From an uncultured Massilia sp. (GTDB lineage: Bacteria > Pseudomonadota > Gammaproteobacteria > Burkholderiales > Burkholderiaceae): 64,000 nt of DNA. Positions within the stretch are counted from its first letter, which is position 1. Each line of letters begins with the position of its first letter. The stretch is taken from assembly GCA_946481275.1 (NCBI GenBank), contig CAMLMV010000012.1, positions 1-64,000 of the forward strand, read 5' to 3'. A model generated the notes under the pieces. That model was not told the origin of the DNA, searched no databases, and was given only the letters and a program-made list of their open reading frames with translations. Of the stretch, positions 1 to 7,827 are shown in pieces. Made by a program: the position numbers and the translations under genes.

Positions 1-74
1 TGTGCCCGAAGGGTTTGAACCCGAACAAGGCCATCGGCAAGATCAAGGAATTGCTGGTACGCCGCGCGATCTGA
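1..74 (+). CDS. sdhB: Succinate dehydrogenase iron-sulfur subunit, C-terminal end only (partial)
   Basis: Reading from base 3, the last 23 codons before a TGA at 72-74 encode a peptide beginning CPKGLNPNKAIGKIKELLVR. This matches the end of SdhB proteins, where the CPKGLNP cysteine is one of the ligands of the [3Fe-4S] cluster and a short helix closes the protein. SdhB carries electrons from the flavoprotein SdhA to quinone in complex II. Nearly all of the gene lies outside the window, so the call rests on this short but characteristic tail. A strong terminator follows 21 bases later, so sdhE and gltA, which often follow sdhB in proteobacteria, are not next in this strand. A related Fe-S subunit, such as fumarate reductase, is the alternative. 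Confidence 0.75.
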   Translation, partial: CPKGLNPNKAIGKIKELLVRRAI

Positions 75-95
75 GTCGCATTCTGCACCAACGAG

Positions 96-121
96 AAACG
101 GGCCCGCGGGCCCGTTTTTTT
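96..121. terminator. Bidirectional rho-independent terminator
   Basis: A perfect 22-base palindrome (96-117) made of GC blocks is flanked by A residues on the left and a T run on the right. It ends the SdhB-like gene on the plus strand. The complementary TAA stop of cphA overlaps the T run, so the same hairpin closes the cyanophycin operon on the minus strand. Confidence 0.9.
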
Positions 122-2711
122 ATACCGCTTCCGCTTCGATCCTGCTCGCCGTCGCGGGCGACGTCGGCCGGATCGCCTCCGTCAGTTCCGTGAGTGCCGA
201 GCCGCAGCCGAACACCAGCACGTCGCCCGGCTCGCAGCGCGCGAGACCCGCGCGGATCGCCTCGTGCACGTCCAGCTCGACCTGCAGGTGGTCCGTCTCG
301 TACTTGCCGAGGCGCGCACCCCGCACGAGCAGCGCCGCCACCTCGCCGGATGCGCGGCCGCGGTTTTCCGTCTCGTACACGACCAGCTCGTCGAAGCCCG
401 CCGCGCACGTCTCGCCGATGGCCACGAGGTCTTCGTCGCGCCGGTCGCCCGGGGCCGCGACGACGCCGACGAGGCGGCCCGGGGTCATCGCGCGCGCCGT
501 CTCCGCGAGCGCGGCATAGGCGGCCGTGTTGTGGGCGTAGTCGAAGATGACGGTCACGCCGTCGACGTCGAACACGTTCGAGCGCAGCGGGTTGTGCTTC
601 CAGTCGGAGACGAAGGTGCGCAGTCCGGCCGCGATCTCCAGGTTGCCGAAGCCCGAAGCGCTCAGCGCGGCGGCGGCGGCCAGCGCGTTGGCGATGTTGT
701 AGCGGGCGGCGCCCTTCAAGGTGCACGGCATCGTGCGCACGTCCAGCAGCGCCTCGTGGCGCGCGCCGGTCGCCAGCACGATCATGTTGTCTTCCAGGTA
801 GGCGCCGCGGCCGCCGTTTTCCAGGTGGCGCAGCAGGACCGGATTGTCGGCGTCGAGCGAGAAATACAGGATCTCGACGCCATGTTCCAGCTCGGACGAC
901 ATCGCGACGCAATGGTCGTCCTCGGCGTTCAGCACGACGGCGCGGCGCGCCCGTTCCGCGATGACGAATTTTACGCGCGCGAGCGCCTCGACCGTGTCGA
1001 TGCCGTCCAGGCCCAGGTGGTCGGCCGACACGTTCAGCACGACCGCGACGTCGCACCGGTCGAACGCGAGGCCGCGTTTCAGGATGCCGCCGCGCGCGGT
1101 CTCCAGCACGGCGAAGTCGACGTCGGGCGATGCGAGGACGGTGCGCGCCGAGCGGTAGCCCGTGCAATCGCCTTTCACGATCCGTTCGCCGTCGATGTAC
1201 ACGCCTTCCGTCGTCGTTACGCCCGTGCGCAGGCCCGCGAGGCGGGTCGCGTGCGCGATCAGGAGGCTCGTCGTCGTCTTGCCGTTCGTGCCCGTCACGG
1301 CGACGACGGGGATGCGGCCGTCGTCCTCGCCGAACAGCGCGTCGACGATGGCGGCGCCCGCGTCGCGCGGCGTGCCGCGGCTCGGGTACTGGTGCATGCG
1401 GATGCCCGGGGCCGCGTTGACTTCGATGATGCCGCCGTTCTGCTCGCGCAGCGGGCGGGCGATGTCCTGGCAGACGATGTCGATGCCGGCGACGTCCAGG
1501 CCGATCGTGCGGGCGGCGCGGACGCAGATGTCGCGCGTCTCTTCCGGCAGCAGGTCCGTCACGTCTTCGGCGGTGCCGCCGGTCGACAGGTTCGCGTTGC
1601 CGCGCAGGTCGACCACGCTGCCTTCGGCGGGGACCGAGTCCAGGTCGTAGCCCTGGCTCGCGAGCACCTGCAGCGCGAGGTCGTCCAGCGGGATCTTCGT
1701 GAGGATGTTCGTGTGGCCGTCGCCGCGCGCCGGGTTGCGGTTCTCGACGTCGACCAGTTCTCGTACCGTCGACACGCCGTCGCCCGTCACGTGCGGCGGC
1801 CGGCGCCACGATGCGGCGGCCACCTTGCGGCCCGTGACGAGCACGCGGTAGTCGCGGCCCTGCAGGAATTCCTCGACGATGACGTGGCGGCCGTACTTGC
1901 GGGCGAAGTCGAACGCGCGCCCGATCTCTTCCGGTGTCGCGCAGTTGACCGTCACGCCCTTGCCCTGGTTCGCGTCCAGCGGTTTGACCGTCACCGGACC
2001 CCGGATGCGGCGCGCCTCGCGCAGCGCCTGTTCGAGCGTGGTGACGGTGGCGCCCGCCGGCACGGGGACGCCGGCCTGGTCGAGCAGCGTCTTGGTCAGC
2101 TGCTTGTCGCTGGCGATGCCGACGGCCACGTGGTTCGTCGCGCCCGTGATCGTCGCCTGCAGGCGTTTCTGGCGGCTGCCCCAGCCCAGCTGGAACAAAT
2201 TCGCTTCCTCGATGAGGCGCAGGCTCGGGATGCCGCGCCGGTGCGCGGCCGCCAGCACGGCCGCCGTGCTCGTGCCGATGGCGTGGCGGTGCGCGGTATC
2301 GCGCAGGTCGTCGAGCGCCGCGTCCAGGTCGAACGCTTCGTGGCGCGCGCACGCACCGATCAGGGCGGCCGCCGTACGCAGCGCGCGGCCGGCCACCTGT
2401 TCCACGGTGTAGCCGCAGACGACGCGGGCCTGTCCCGGTTTCGCCGGGTCGACTTTCGTCATGCCGAAGGTGCCGGGTGCGCCGGCGAGGCGCTGCAATT
2501 CCATCACGACGGATTCGAGCGCTTCGTGCGCGGCCTGGCAATCGGAGAGGCGCGCCGCCGCTTCCGCCGGCATCGCGGGCAGCAGGGCCAGCAGGCGCGC
2601 GCCGAGGCCGGCCGTGTTCTGCTGCCCCGCGAGGTCGAGAACGGCCAGCAGGCAGGGCGTCGCGGCATACAGGCTCGGGCCGCGCAGGAAGCGTTGTTCT
2701 ACAATGTTCAT
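120..2711 (-). CDS. cphA: Cyanophycin synthetase
   Basis: The 863-residue protein has the usual length of CphA. It polymerises aspartate and arginine into cyanophycin (multi-L-arginyl-poly-L-aspartate), using ATP, in the cytoplasm. An N-terminal domain (about 1-170) is followed by an ATP-grasp domain (about 200-460; VTVKPLDANQGKGV at 240-253, IIEVNAAPGIRMHQYP near 428-443), which adds Asp to the backbone. A Mur-ligase-like domain follows, with the P-loop GTNGKTT at 474-480, which adds Arg to the side chain. The ATG at 2711 is preceded by GGAG. It is the last gene of iaaA-cphB-cphA, and its transcript would have to cross an 0.9-kb insertion element unless a promoter lies in that element. No second cphA paralogue is adjacent, although many betaproteobacteria carry a pair. 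Confidence 0.95.
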   Translation of the reverse strand: MNIVEQRFLRGPSLYAATPCLLAVLDLAGQQNTAGLGARLLALLPAMPAEAAARLSDCQAAHEALESVVMELQRLAGAPGTFGMTKVDPAKPGQARVVCGYTVEQVAGRALRTAAALIGACARHEAFDLDAALDDLRDTAHRHAIGTSTAAVLAAAHRRGIPSLRLIEEANLFQLGWGSRQKRLQATITGATNHVAVGIASDKQLTKTLLDQAGVPVPAGATVTTLEQALREARRIRGPVTVKPLDANQGKGVTVNCATPEEIGRAFDFARKYGRHVIVEEFLQGRDYRVLVTGRKVAAASWRRPPHVTGDGVSTVRELVDVENRNPARGDGHTNILTKIPLDDLALQVLASQGYDLDSVPAEGSVVDLRGNANLSTGGTAEDVTDLLPEETRDICVRAARTIGLDVAGIDIVCQDIARPLREQNGGIIEVNAAPGIRMHQYPSRGTPRDAGAAIVDALFGEDDGRIPVVAVTGTNGKTTTSLLIAHATRLAGLRTGVTTTEGVYIDGERIVKGDCTGYRSARTVLASPDVDFAVLETARGGILKRGLAFDRCDVAVVLNVSADHLGLDGIDTVEALARVKFVIAERARRAVVLNAEDDHCVAMSSELEHGVEILYFSLDADNPVLLRHLENGGRGAYLEDNMIVLATGARHEALLDVRTMPCTLKGAARYNIANALAAAAALSASGFGNLEIAAGLRTFVSDWKHNPLRSNVFDVDGVTVIFDYAHNTAAYAALAETARAMTPGRLVGVVAAPGDRRDEDLVAIGETCAAGFDELVVYETENRGRASGEVAALLVRGARLGKYETDHLQVELDVHEAIRAGLARCEPGDVLVFGCGSALTELTEAIRPTSPATASRIEAEAV

Positions 2712-2721
2712 CAGGTGCTCC

Positions 2722-3600
2722 GAGAAACTCCACCCTTCAGGGTGGGGAGGAAAGCAGCCGATTGCGCAGCAATCGATGCCTTTCGGTTGCTAAAAACGCT
2801 GCCTATAATCACAGCATGATTCTTGTGTATCGTTACCGGGTGAAGTCCCTGAACGGGCTGCTTGACAGGCAGTCTCGCGCGTGCAACTTCGTCTGGAATT
2901 ACTGCAACGATCGGCAAAAGGATGCACTGCGTGGCACCAACTTTTCGCGCGACGCGCGAGGGAACTGGTACCTGAATATCGTGATCGATCTGGTCACGCC
3001 CGCTACCCATGCTCGTCAACCGTTGCGCGGTGTCGGTATCGACCTTGGCCTGAAAGACTTCGCGACGCTTTCCACCGGCGAAAAGATCGAAGCGCAGCGT
3101 ATCTATCGTGGCACCGAGCAAGTTCTCGCGCTGGCGCAGCGCGCCCACAAGAAGCGGCGCGTCAGGGCGATTCACGCAAAGATTGCGAACCGTCGCAACG
3201 ATTTTCCGCACAAGTTGTCGGACCTTATCGTCCGGCAATTCGACTATATTGCGGTCGGTAATGTTGCCGCCGCCAGACTCGCCAGGACCAGCATGGCCAA
3301 GTCTGTCCTGGATGCTGGCTGGTCGAGCTTCCAACATCAACTGGCGTACAAGGCTGTTAAGCATGGCGCGTGGTTCGAGGAAGTCGACGAAAGCTTTACG
3401 TCCCAAGTCTGTTCGGATTGCGGCGCCATGCCCGATTCGCGGCCGAAAGGTATCGCAGACCTTGGAATAAGAGAGTGGCAGTGTAGTGTTTGCGGTTGTA
3501 CACATGATCGCGATATCAATGCTGCAATAAACATTCTCCGTCGCGGACGTGCGACGCTGGCTGCAGGAATCCCCGTCCTTTTTGGTGGGGAAGACGTCAA
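2722..3600 (+). mobile_element. IS200/IS605 (IS1341-like) element with terminal hairpins and only a shortened tnpB
   Basis: A left-end hairpin at 2730-2745 (CCACCC TTCA GGGTGG) and a right-end imperfect hairpin at 3571-3590 (CCCCGTCC/GGTGGGG) bracket a tnpB-like gene. The right side ends in TCAA at 3597-3600, the right cleavage motif known for IS608. There are no inverted terminal repeats and no visible target duplication, as expected for this single-strand, HUH-transposed family. No tnpA (Y1 transposase) is present, so movement would need a helper in trans. The left boundary is approximate. The element fills nearly the whole gap between cphB and cphA, and its left hairpin lies about 20 bases upstream of the cphA start codon. 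Confidence 0.8.
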
Positions 3601-3622
3601 GAGATCGGATTCCGTTTCGTGA
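2816..3622 (+). CDS. tnpB: Internally deleted TnpB-family RNA-guided nuclease (mini-TnpB)
   Basis: The 268-residue open frame starts like TnpB (MILVYRYRVKSLNGLLDRQS), then jumps after about residue 42 to the segment GTNFSRDARGNWYLNI. In full proteins (about 370-400 residues) that segment lies well over 100 residues further on, so most of the N-terminal nucleic-acid-binding part is missing. The C-terminal nuclease half looks complete: RuvC-I aspartate in GVGIDLGLKDFATLS, a zinc finger with paired CSDCG and CSVCG, and RuvC-III aspartate in HDRDINAAINIL. The RuvC-II position reads YIAVGNVAAARLA, without the usual glutamate; some TnpB branches relocate that residue. The last seven codons run past the element end into host DNA, overlapping cphB's 3' end by 26 bases. 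It is probably a degraded passenger, but the frame is intact. Confidence 0.8.
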   Translation: MILVYRYRVKSLNGLLDRQSRACNFVWNYCNDRQKDALRGTNFSRDARGNWYLNIVIDLVTPATHARQPLRGVGIDLGLKDFATLSTGEKIEAQRIYRGTEQVLALAQRAHKKRRVRAIHAKIANRRNDFPHKLSDLIVRQFDYIAVGNVAAARLARTSMAKSVLDAGWSSFQHQLAYKAVKHGAWFEEVDESFTSQVCSDCGAMPDSRPKGIADLGIREWQCSVCGCTHDRDINAAINILRRGRATLAAGIPVLFGGEDVKRSDSVS

Positions 3623-4511
3623 TGTTTTCCAAAAACTCGAGCAGCGGCAGCGGGATGCGTCTCGCGTTGTCGTCGCTGCCGGGTAGTGCGTACCTGCTGC
3701 CGGCGGGCAGCAGGTGGAGACGGACGTCGATCAGTTCCGGCGTCTCGTGATTCGCGATCTCGGCCACGTTCGTCGACATCGTGCGGCCATCGACGACGGT
3801 GACCGCGCCCTGGCCCACCACCTCGATGCCGACGCCGCGCTCGACGATGAGCGCCGTGTCCTCGTCGATGCCGATCCCCTGCAGGTACGGGTTCTGGGCG
3901 ACGACGGACAACAGCCGCGACAGGCGCTGGCGTTCCGAGAAATGCTGGTCGATCACGACCCTGTGCAGGAAGCCGAGGCCCGCGCCCAGGCTCACGGAAC
4001 CCTTCTCCGGATGCAGCTCCGCGCGGCCCTGCGCGAGCATGTGGCCGGACATCGCGGATGCACCGGCGCTCGTGCCGCCGATGCAGGCGCCGCGCAGCTT
4101 CAGCGCGGTATGCATCTCGGCGTCCAGCGCCGTGCCGCCGATGATGGCGAGCAGTCGTTTCTGGTCGCCGCCCGTCATGAAGATGCCGTCGGCGTCGACG
4201 ACGTCGGCGATATGCCGTTCATCGTTGGCGTCGTCGCGGCTCCGCAGGTGCAGGTGCGAGTGACGCGTGACGCCGAGGTCCGAGAATGCGCGGTCGTACG
4301 TGTCCCACATGTTCTCCGCGACGCTGCTGGCCGCCGTGATGACGACGATCCTGGCGTCCGGGCCACCGGCCAGTTCGACGAAGCGCTTGAGGATCGCCAT
4401 GTCGTTCTGCTTGTCTTCGCCGCCGCCGATGATGACGAGGTGGCCGTGGCTCCTGGCCACCCGTTCCGCCTGTTCGGCCTGGGCGATGGCGTTCTTGTCT
4501 TGTGCGGTCAT
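3597..4511 (-). CDS. cphB: Cyanophycinase
   Basis: CphB is a serine-type exopeptidase of the S51 family that splits cyanophycin into beta-Asp-Arg dipeptides. The 304-residue protein has the nucleophile elbow GTSAGASAM with Ser148, the HLVIIGGGEDK strand near the N-terminus and the conserved FMTGGDQ loop, at the family's normal length. The ATG at 4511 overlaps the stop of iaaA by four bases (ATGA), which suggests translational coupling. The TGA stop (3599-3597) lies wholly inside the right-end motif of the insertion element, so the present C-terminal residues were set by the insertion or the element landed exactly there. Convergent with tnpB. Confidence 0.95.
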   Translation of the reverse strand: MTAQDKNAIAQAEQAERVARSHGHLVIIGGGEDKQNDMAILKRFVELAGGPDARIVVITAASSVAENMWDTYDRAFSDLGVTRHSHLHLRSRDDANDERHIADVVDADGIFMTGGDQKRLLAIIGGTALDAEMHTALKLRGACIGGTSAGASAMSGHMLAQGRAELHPEKGSVSLGAGLGFLHRVVIDQHFSERQRLSRLLSVVAQNPYLQGIGIDEDTALIVERGVGIEVVGQGAVTVVDGRTMSTNVAEIANHETPELIDVRLHLLPAGSRYALPGSDDNARRIPLPLLEFLENITKRNPIS

Positions 4512-5428
4512 TGTTTGACGATCCTTGCGTGGGGCATGTCCTGGTTGCTGTGCGAAGCGGCTTCCGTGTGGGTCACGGCGATCAGGCCGACGGGCACCTT
4601 CGGATCGAACAGGTCGATGCCGCGCTTGAGAGCCTGTTCGAGGGGCATGCCGTCCTCGATCCAGCCGTACACGGTACGCGCGAGCAGGTGGCGCACGATC
4701 TGTTCGCCGATGCCGGTGGCGGCGACCGCTCCCTCCGGACCGGCGTAGAAGCCGCTGCCGATGATCGGCGTATCGCCCACCCGGCCCAGCAGCGACGGCG
4801 CCGAGCCGCCCGTGGACAGCGCTACCGCGAAGTGGCCGTCGGGACCGCGCACGACGGCGCCGACGGTGTCGCAGGCGGCGTGCGCCGGCAGGTCGAGCGG
4901 CGTCTGGTAATTCCAGAAGCGCAGGAAGGCTTTCGCTTCCTCCGAGATGCCCGGCATCGCGGGCACGCGGCCGGCCAGTTCGCGCACGACCTTTTCGTGC
5001 GCCTCGCGCTGGTGGTCCGAAATGGCAGTGTGCGTCGGGTGGCCGATGGCCGCGGCGAAGCGGGCGGCACCGTCGCCGGCCAGCAGCCAGTGCGGCGTCT
5101 CGGCGACTGACCGCGCCAGCAGCACGGGATTCCTGACGCCCTGGACGCAGGCGACGGCGCCGAGGCGGCCGCGCGTGTCCATGATCGAGGCGTCCATCTC
5201 GACGGTCGCGCCGTCCAGGCACAGGACCGAACCGCTGCCGGCATTGAACCGGCCATCGTCTTCCATCGACACGACGGCCGCGATGGCGGCCTCCAGCGCG
5301 TCGGCGCTGATGGCCAGCTCCTCGACGGCCCGCTGCGCGGCGCGCTCGCAGCCGTCGTCGTAGGCGCGGGGGCTTCCTGCGCCGCCGTGCACGACGATTG
5401 CGTAGTCGTATTCTTGCGTAACGCTCAT
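4508..5428 (-). CDS. iaaA: Isoaspartyl peptidase / L-asparaginase (plant type, Ntn hydrolase)
   Basis: This 306-residue enzyme belongs to the self-cleaving N-terminal-nucleophile family (T2). It splits beta-aspartyl dipeptides, here most likely the beta-Asp-Arg released by CphB, to free aspartate and arginine. The VVHGGAG start motif (12-18) and the autoprocessing site with nucleophile Thr188 in HAACDTVGAVV are present. The later LSTGG and GxG loops are also typical. The ATG at 5428 has an AGGAG Shine-Dalgarno about nine bases upstream and is preferred over a start seven codons earlier. It is the first gene of the cyanophycin operon and overlaps cphB by four bases. Its promoter must lie in 5429-5660, where a CATAAT-like -10 is visible on the minus strand. 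Confidence 0.93.
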   Translation of the reverse strand: MSVTQEYDYAIVVHGGAGSPRAYDDGCERAAQRAVEELAISADALEAAIAAVVSMEDDGRFNAGSGSVLCLDGATVEMDASIMDTRGRLGAVACVQGVRNPVLLARSVAETPHWLLAGDGAARFAAAIGHPTHTAISDHQREAHEKVVRELAGRVPAMPGISEEAKAFLRFWNYQTPLDLPAHAACDTVGAVVRGPDGHFAVALSTGGSAPSLLGRVGDTPIIGSGFYAGPEGAVAATGIGEQIVRHLLARTVYGWIEDGMPLEQALKRGIDLFDPKVPVGLIAVTHTEAASHSNQDMPHARIVKQ

Positions 5429-5660
5429 GTTGTTTTTCTCTCCTGGCAAACTTGCGCAATGCGCGCACCAACGCGGTGCGGCAAAGCTGATACCGCATTA
5501 TGCAAAACATAAAAAATTAGAAACATCGGTCGCGTCGCCGTGTGGTTGTCGGACGCCGCTTACACGGATCAGCCTGTCCTTAGGCGTGGGAAGTCGGAGA
5601 TGCCGGATGCGGTTATTTCCGGCCGAGAATGACTGCGAGTAACCTTGCTATGGAACAGCG
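5429..5660. other. Intergenic region upstream of iaaA
   Basis: These 232 bases hold no credible gene. The part nearest iaaA contains an AT-rich patch (about 5488-5525) with a CATAAT-like -10 on the minus strand, the likely source of the cyanophycin operon transcript. No clear terminator for the DUF2244 gene was seen. Confidence 0.5.
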
Positions 5661-6113
5661 CTAGCGCATTGCGGATACGCTGCGCAGCGCCTGCCGCAAC
5701 TCGCGCGCCACCTGGCGCCGTCGCGATTCGTTCACGAACCTCCCGATCTCGACCTTGACGCCGCGCGATTCCAGCCGGATCAGCGTGCGGCGCCGTTCGT
5801 CGGGCACGACGACGCGGGTCCACAGCGGGTCGAGCCGCGTGAGTTCCCGGTGGTCGGCCTGGACGCGCGTGACGAGCAGGCCGGACTCGGACAGGGCGAT
5901 GCGCTCGTGGTCCGTCGCATGGCGCGCATACACGAGGAGCGCGAGCCCGACGAGGGCCAGTTCGAGCAGGGAGAACGCGAGGACGAACCAGATGCCGTGG
6001 AGGAGAAAGCCGACGGCCACGACGAGCGAGGCGAGACACAGGACGGCATACGCGCGCGCGACCTGGCGGGGGGACAGGGAGCAGTTGCGCCGCAAGGTCC
6101 ATTCGCGCGTCAT
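5661..6113 (-). CDS. DUF2244 domain-containing membrane protein
   Basis: The 150-residue protein has an N-terminal segment ending in two adjacent hydrophobic stretches (about residues 24-62) and a basic, soluble C-terminal half. DUF2244 proteins are found beside cytochrome c oxidase genes in proteobacteria, and this one starts 16 bases after the stop of ctaD on the same strand. Its function is not established; a role in oxidase assembly or stability is an inference from position. The alternative is a generic two-helix membrane protein, but the SPRQ start region and the gene order support DUF2244. Confidence 0.8.
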   Translation of the reverse strand: MTREWTLRRNCSLSPRQVARAYAVLCLASLVVAVGFLLHGIWFVLAFSLLELALVGLALLVYARHATDHERIALSESGLLVTRVQADHRELTRLDPLWTRVVVPDERRRTLIRLESRGVKVEIGRFVNESRRRQVARELRQALRSVSAMR

Positions 6114-6129
6114 GCCGGCCCTCCCGGGT

Positions 6130-7725
6130 TTACTTGACGAGCGGCGGCGTCTCGAACGTGTGGAAGGGGGCCGGACTGGGGACGGTCCACTCGAGGCCCT
6201 CCGCGCCTTCCCATGGCTTGGGTGGCGCGGGCGCGCCCCCTCGCACGTTCGGGATCACGACCCAAAGCAGCCAGTACACTTGCGAGAGGCCGAACAGGAA
6301 AGCACCCACGGACGTGAGCGCGTGGAAGTCCGTGAACTGGACGGGATAGTCGGCATAGCGCCGCGGCATGCCCGCGAGGCCGAGGAAGTGCATCGGGAAA
6401 AAGGTCACGTTGACCCAGACGAGCGAATTCCAGAAGTGAAACCGCCCCCGCCGCTCGTCGATCATGTGTCCGGTCCATTTCGGCGCCCAGTAGTAATAGC
6501 CGGCGAACAGGGCGAACAGCGACCCGGCCACCAGCACGTAATGGAAGTGCGCGACCACGTAGTAAGTATCCTGCACCTGGACGTCGATGGGCGCCACGGA
6601 GAGGATGAGGCCCGTGAAGCCGCCGATCGTAAAGACCCAGATGAAGCCGACGGCGAACAGCATCGGGCTTTCGAAGCTGAGCGACCCCTTCCACATCGTC
6701 GCGACCCAGTTGAACACCTTTACGCCCGTGGGGACGGCGACGAGCATCGTCGCGTACATGAAGAACAGCTGGCCCGTGACGGGCATGCCGGTCGTGAACA
6801 TGTGGTGCGCCCACACGATGAACGAGATGATGGCGATGGCGGCCGTCGCATAGACCATCGACGCATAGCCGAACAGGGGCTTGCGCGCGAACGCGGGGAT
6901 GACCTGCGAAATGATGCCGAAGCCGGGCAGGATCATGATGTACACCTCCGGGTGGCCGAAGAACCAGAAGATGTGCTGGTACATGACGGGATCCCCGGCG
7001 CCGGCCGCGTTGAAGAACGTCGTGCCGAAATGGCGGTCGGTGAGGATCATCGTCACGGCCGTCGCCAGCACGGGCATCACGGCGATCAGGAGGTAGGCCG
7101 TGATCAGCCACGTCCAGCAGAACATCGGCATCTTCATCAGCGACATGCCGGGCGCGCGCAGGTTCAGGATCGTCGTGATGATGTTGATGGCGCCCATGAT
7201 GGACGACACGCCCATCAGGTGGATGGCGAAGATGGCCATGTCCATGCCCGGTCCCATCTGCACCGACAGGGGCGGGTACATCGTCCACCCGGCCGCGTTG
7301 GCGCCGCCCGCGGCGAAGAATGAGCCCAGCAGCAGGATGGCGGCGGGCGGCAGCAGCCAGAACGAGAAATTGTTCATGCGGGCAAACGCCATGTCGGACG
7401 CGCCCACCTGCAGCGGCACCATCCAGTTGGCGAACCCGACGAAGGCGGGCATGATGGCGCCGAAGATCATCACGAGGCCGTGCAGGGTGACGAACTGGTT
7501 GTACAGCTCCGGCTGGAAGAATTGCAGGCCGGGCTGGAACAGCTCCAGCCGGATCAGCAGCGCCAGCACGCCGCCGGCCATGAACATGACGACCGAAAAC
7601 CACAGGTACAGGGTGCCGATGTCCTTGTGGTTCGTCGCGAACAGCCAGCGCCGCCAGCCGTGCGGGTGGGCATGCTCGCCGGCATGGCTGCCGGGCGCAT
7701 AATCGGAACTGCCTGCCGTCGACAT
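6130..7725 (-). CDS. ctaD: Cytochrome c oxidase subunit I (aa3 type)
   Basis: This is the catalytic haem-copper subunit in the inner membrane that reduces oxygen to water and pumps protons. The 531-residue protein carries all core ligands: His82 (LHGLVMIFG) and His395 (AHFHYV) for low-spin haem, His393 for the high-spin haem, and HPEVY at 258-262 and His307/His308 for CuB, with the His-Tyr pair in HPEVY. The start at 7725 is chosen because GGAGG lies just upstream; earlier in-frame starts lack this. Subunit II (ctaC) and subunit III (ctaE) genes are not next to it. An unrelated gene starts divergently 102 bases away, so this is a lone ctaD with only a DUF2244 gene behind it, perhaps a second copy. 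Confidence 0.95.
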   Translation of the reverse strand: MSTAGSSDYAPGSHAGEHAHPHGWRRWLFATNHKDIGTLYLWFSVVMFMAGGVLALLIRLELFQPGLQFFQPELYNQFVTLHGLVMIFGAIMPAFVGFANWMVPLQVGASDMAFARMNNFSFWLLPPAAILLLGSFFAAGGANAAGWTMYPPLSVQMGPGMDMAIFAIHLMGVSSIMGAINIITTILNLRAPGMSLMKMPMFCWTWLITAYLLIAVMPVLATAVTMILTDRHFGTTFFNAAGAGDPVMYQHIFWFFGHPEVYIMILPGFGIISQVIPAFARKPLFGYASMVYATAAIAIISFIVWAHHMFTTGMPVTGQLFFMYATMLVAVPTGVKVFNWVATMWKGSLSFESPMLFAVGFIWVFTIGGFTGLILSVAPIDVQVQDTYYVVAHFHYVLVAGSLFALFAGYYYWAPKWTGHMIDERRGRFHFWNSLVWVNVTFFPMHFLGLAGMPRRYADYPVQFTDFHALTSVGAFLFGLSQVYWLLWVVIPNVRGGAPAPPKPWEGAEGLEWTVPSPAPFHTFETPPLVK

Positions 7726-7827
7726 CGGGCCTCCGTGTGGCGTCGTGTGCATGAGACAAGCCGGGCCGGCATTGGTTCCGCGCCCGGAATCTGGTAACAT
7801 CTCGCCCCTTTTCCTTGAGAGGCTTCC

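Noticed and set aside
264..2819. Long plus-strand open frame antisense to cphA
   Set aside because: It is rich in Arg, Ala and Val without domain motifs, and mirrors the third-position GC of a convincing cyanophycin synthetase on the other strand.
2711..3505. 264-residue minus-strand frame antisense to tnpB
   Set aside because: No recognisable motif; the plus strand encodes clear RuvC and zinc-finger motifs over the same bases.
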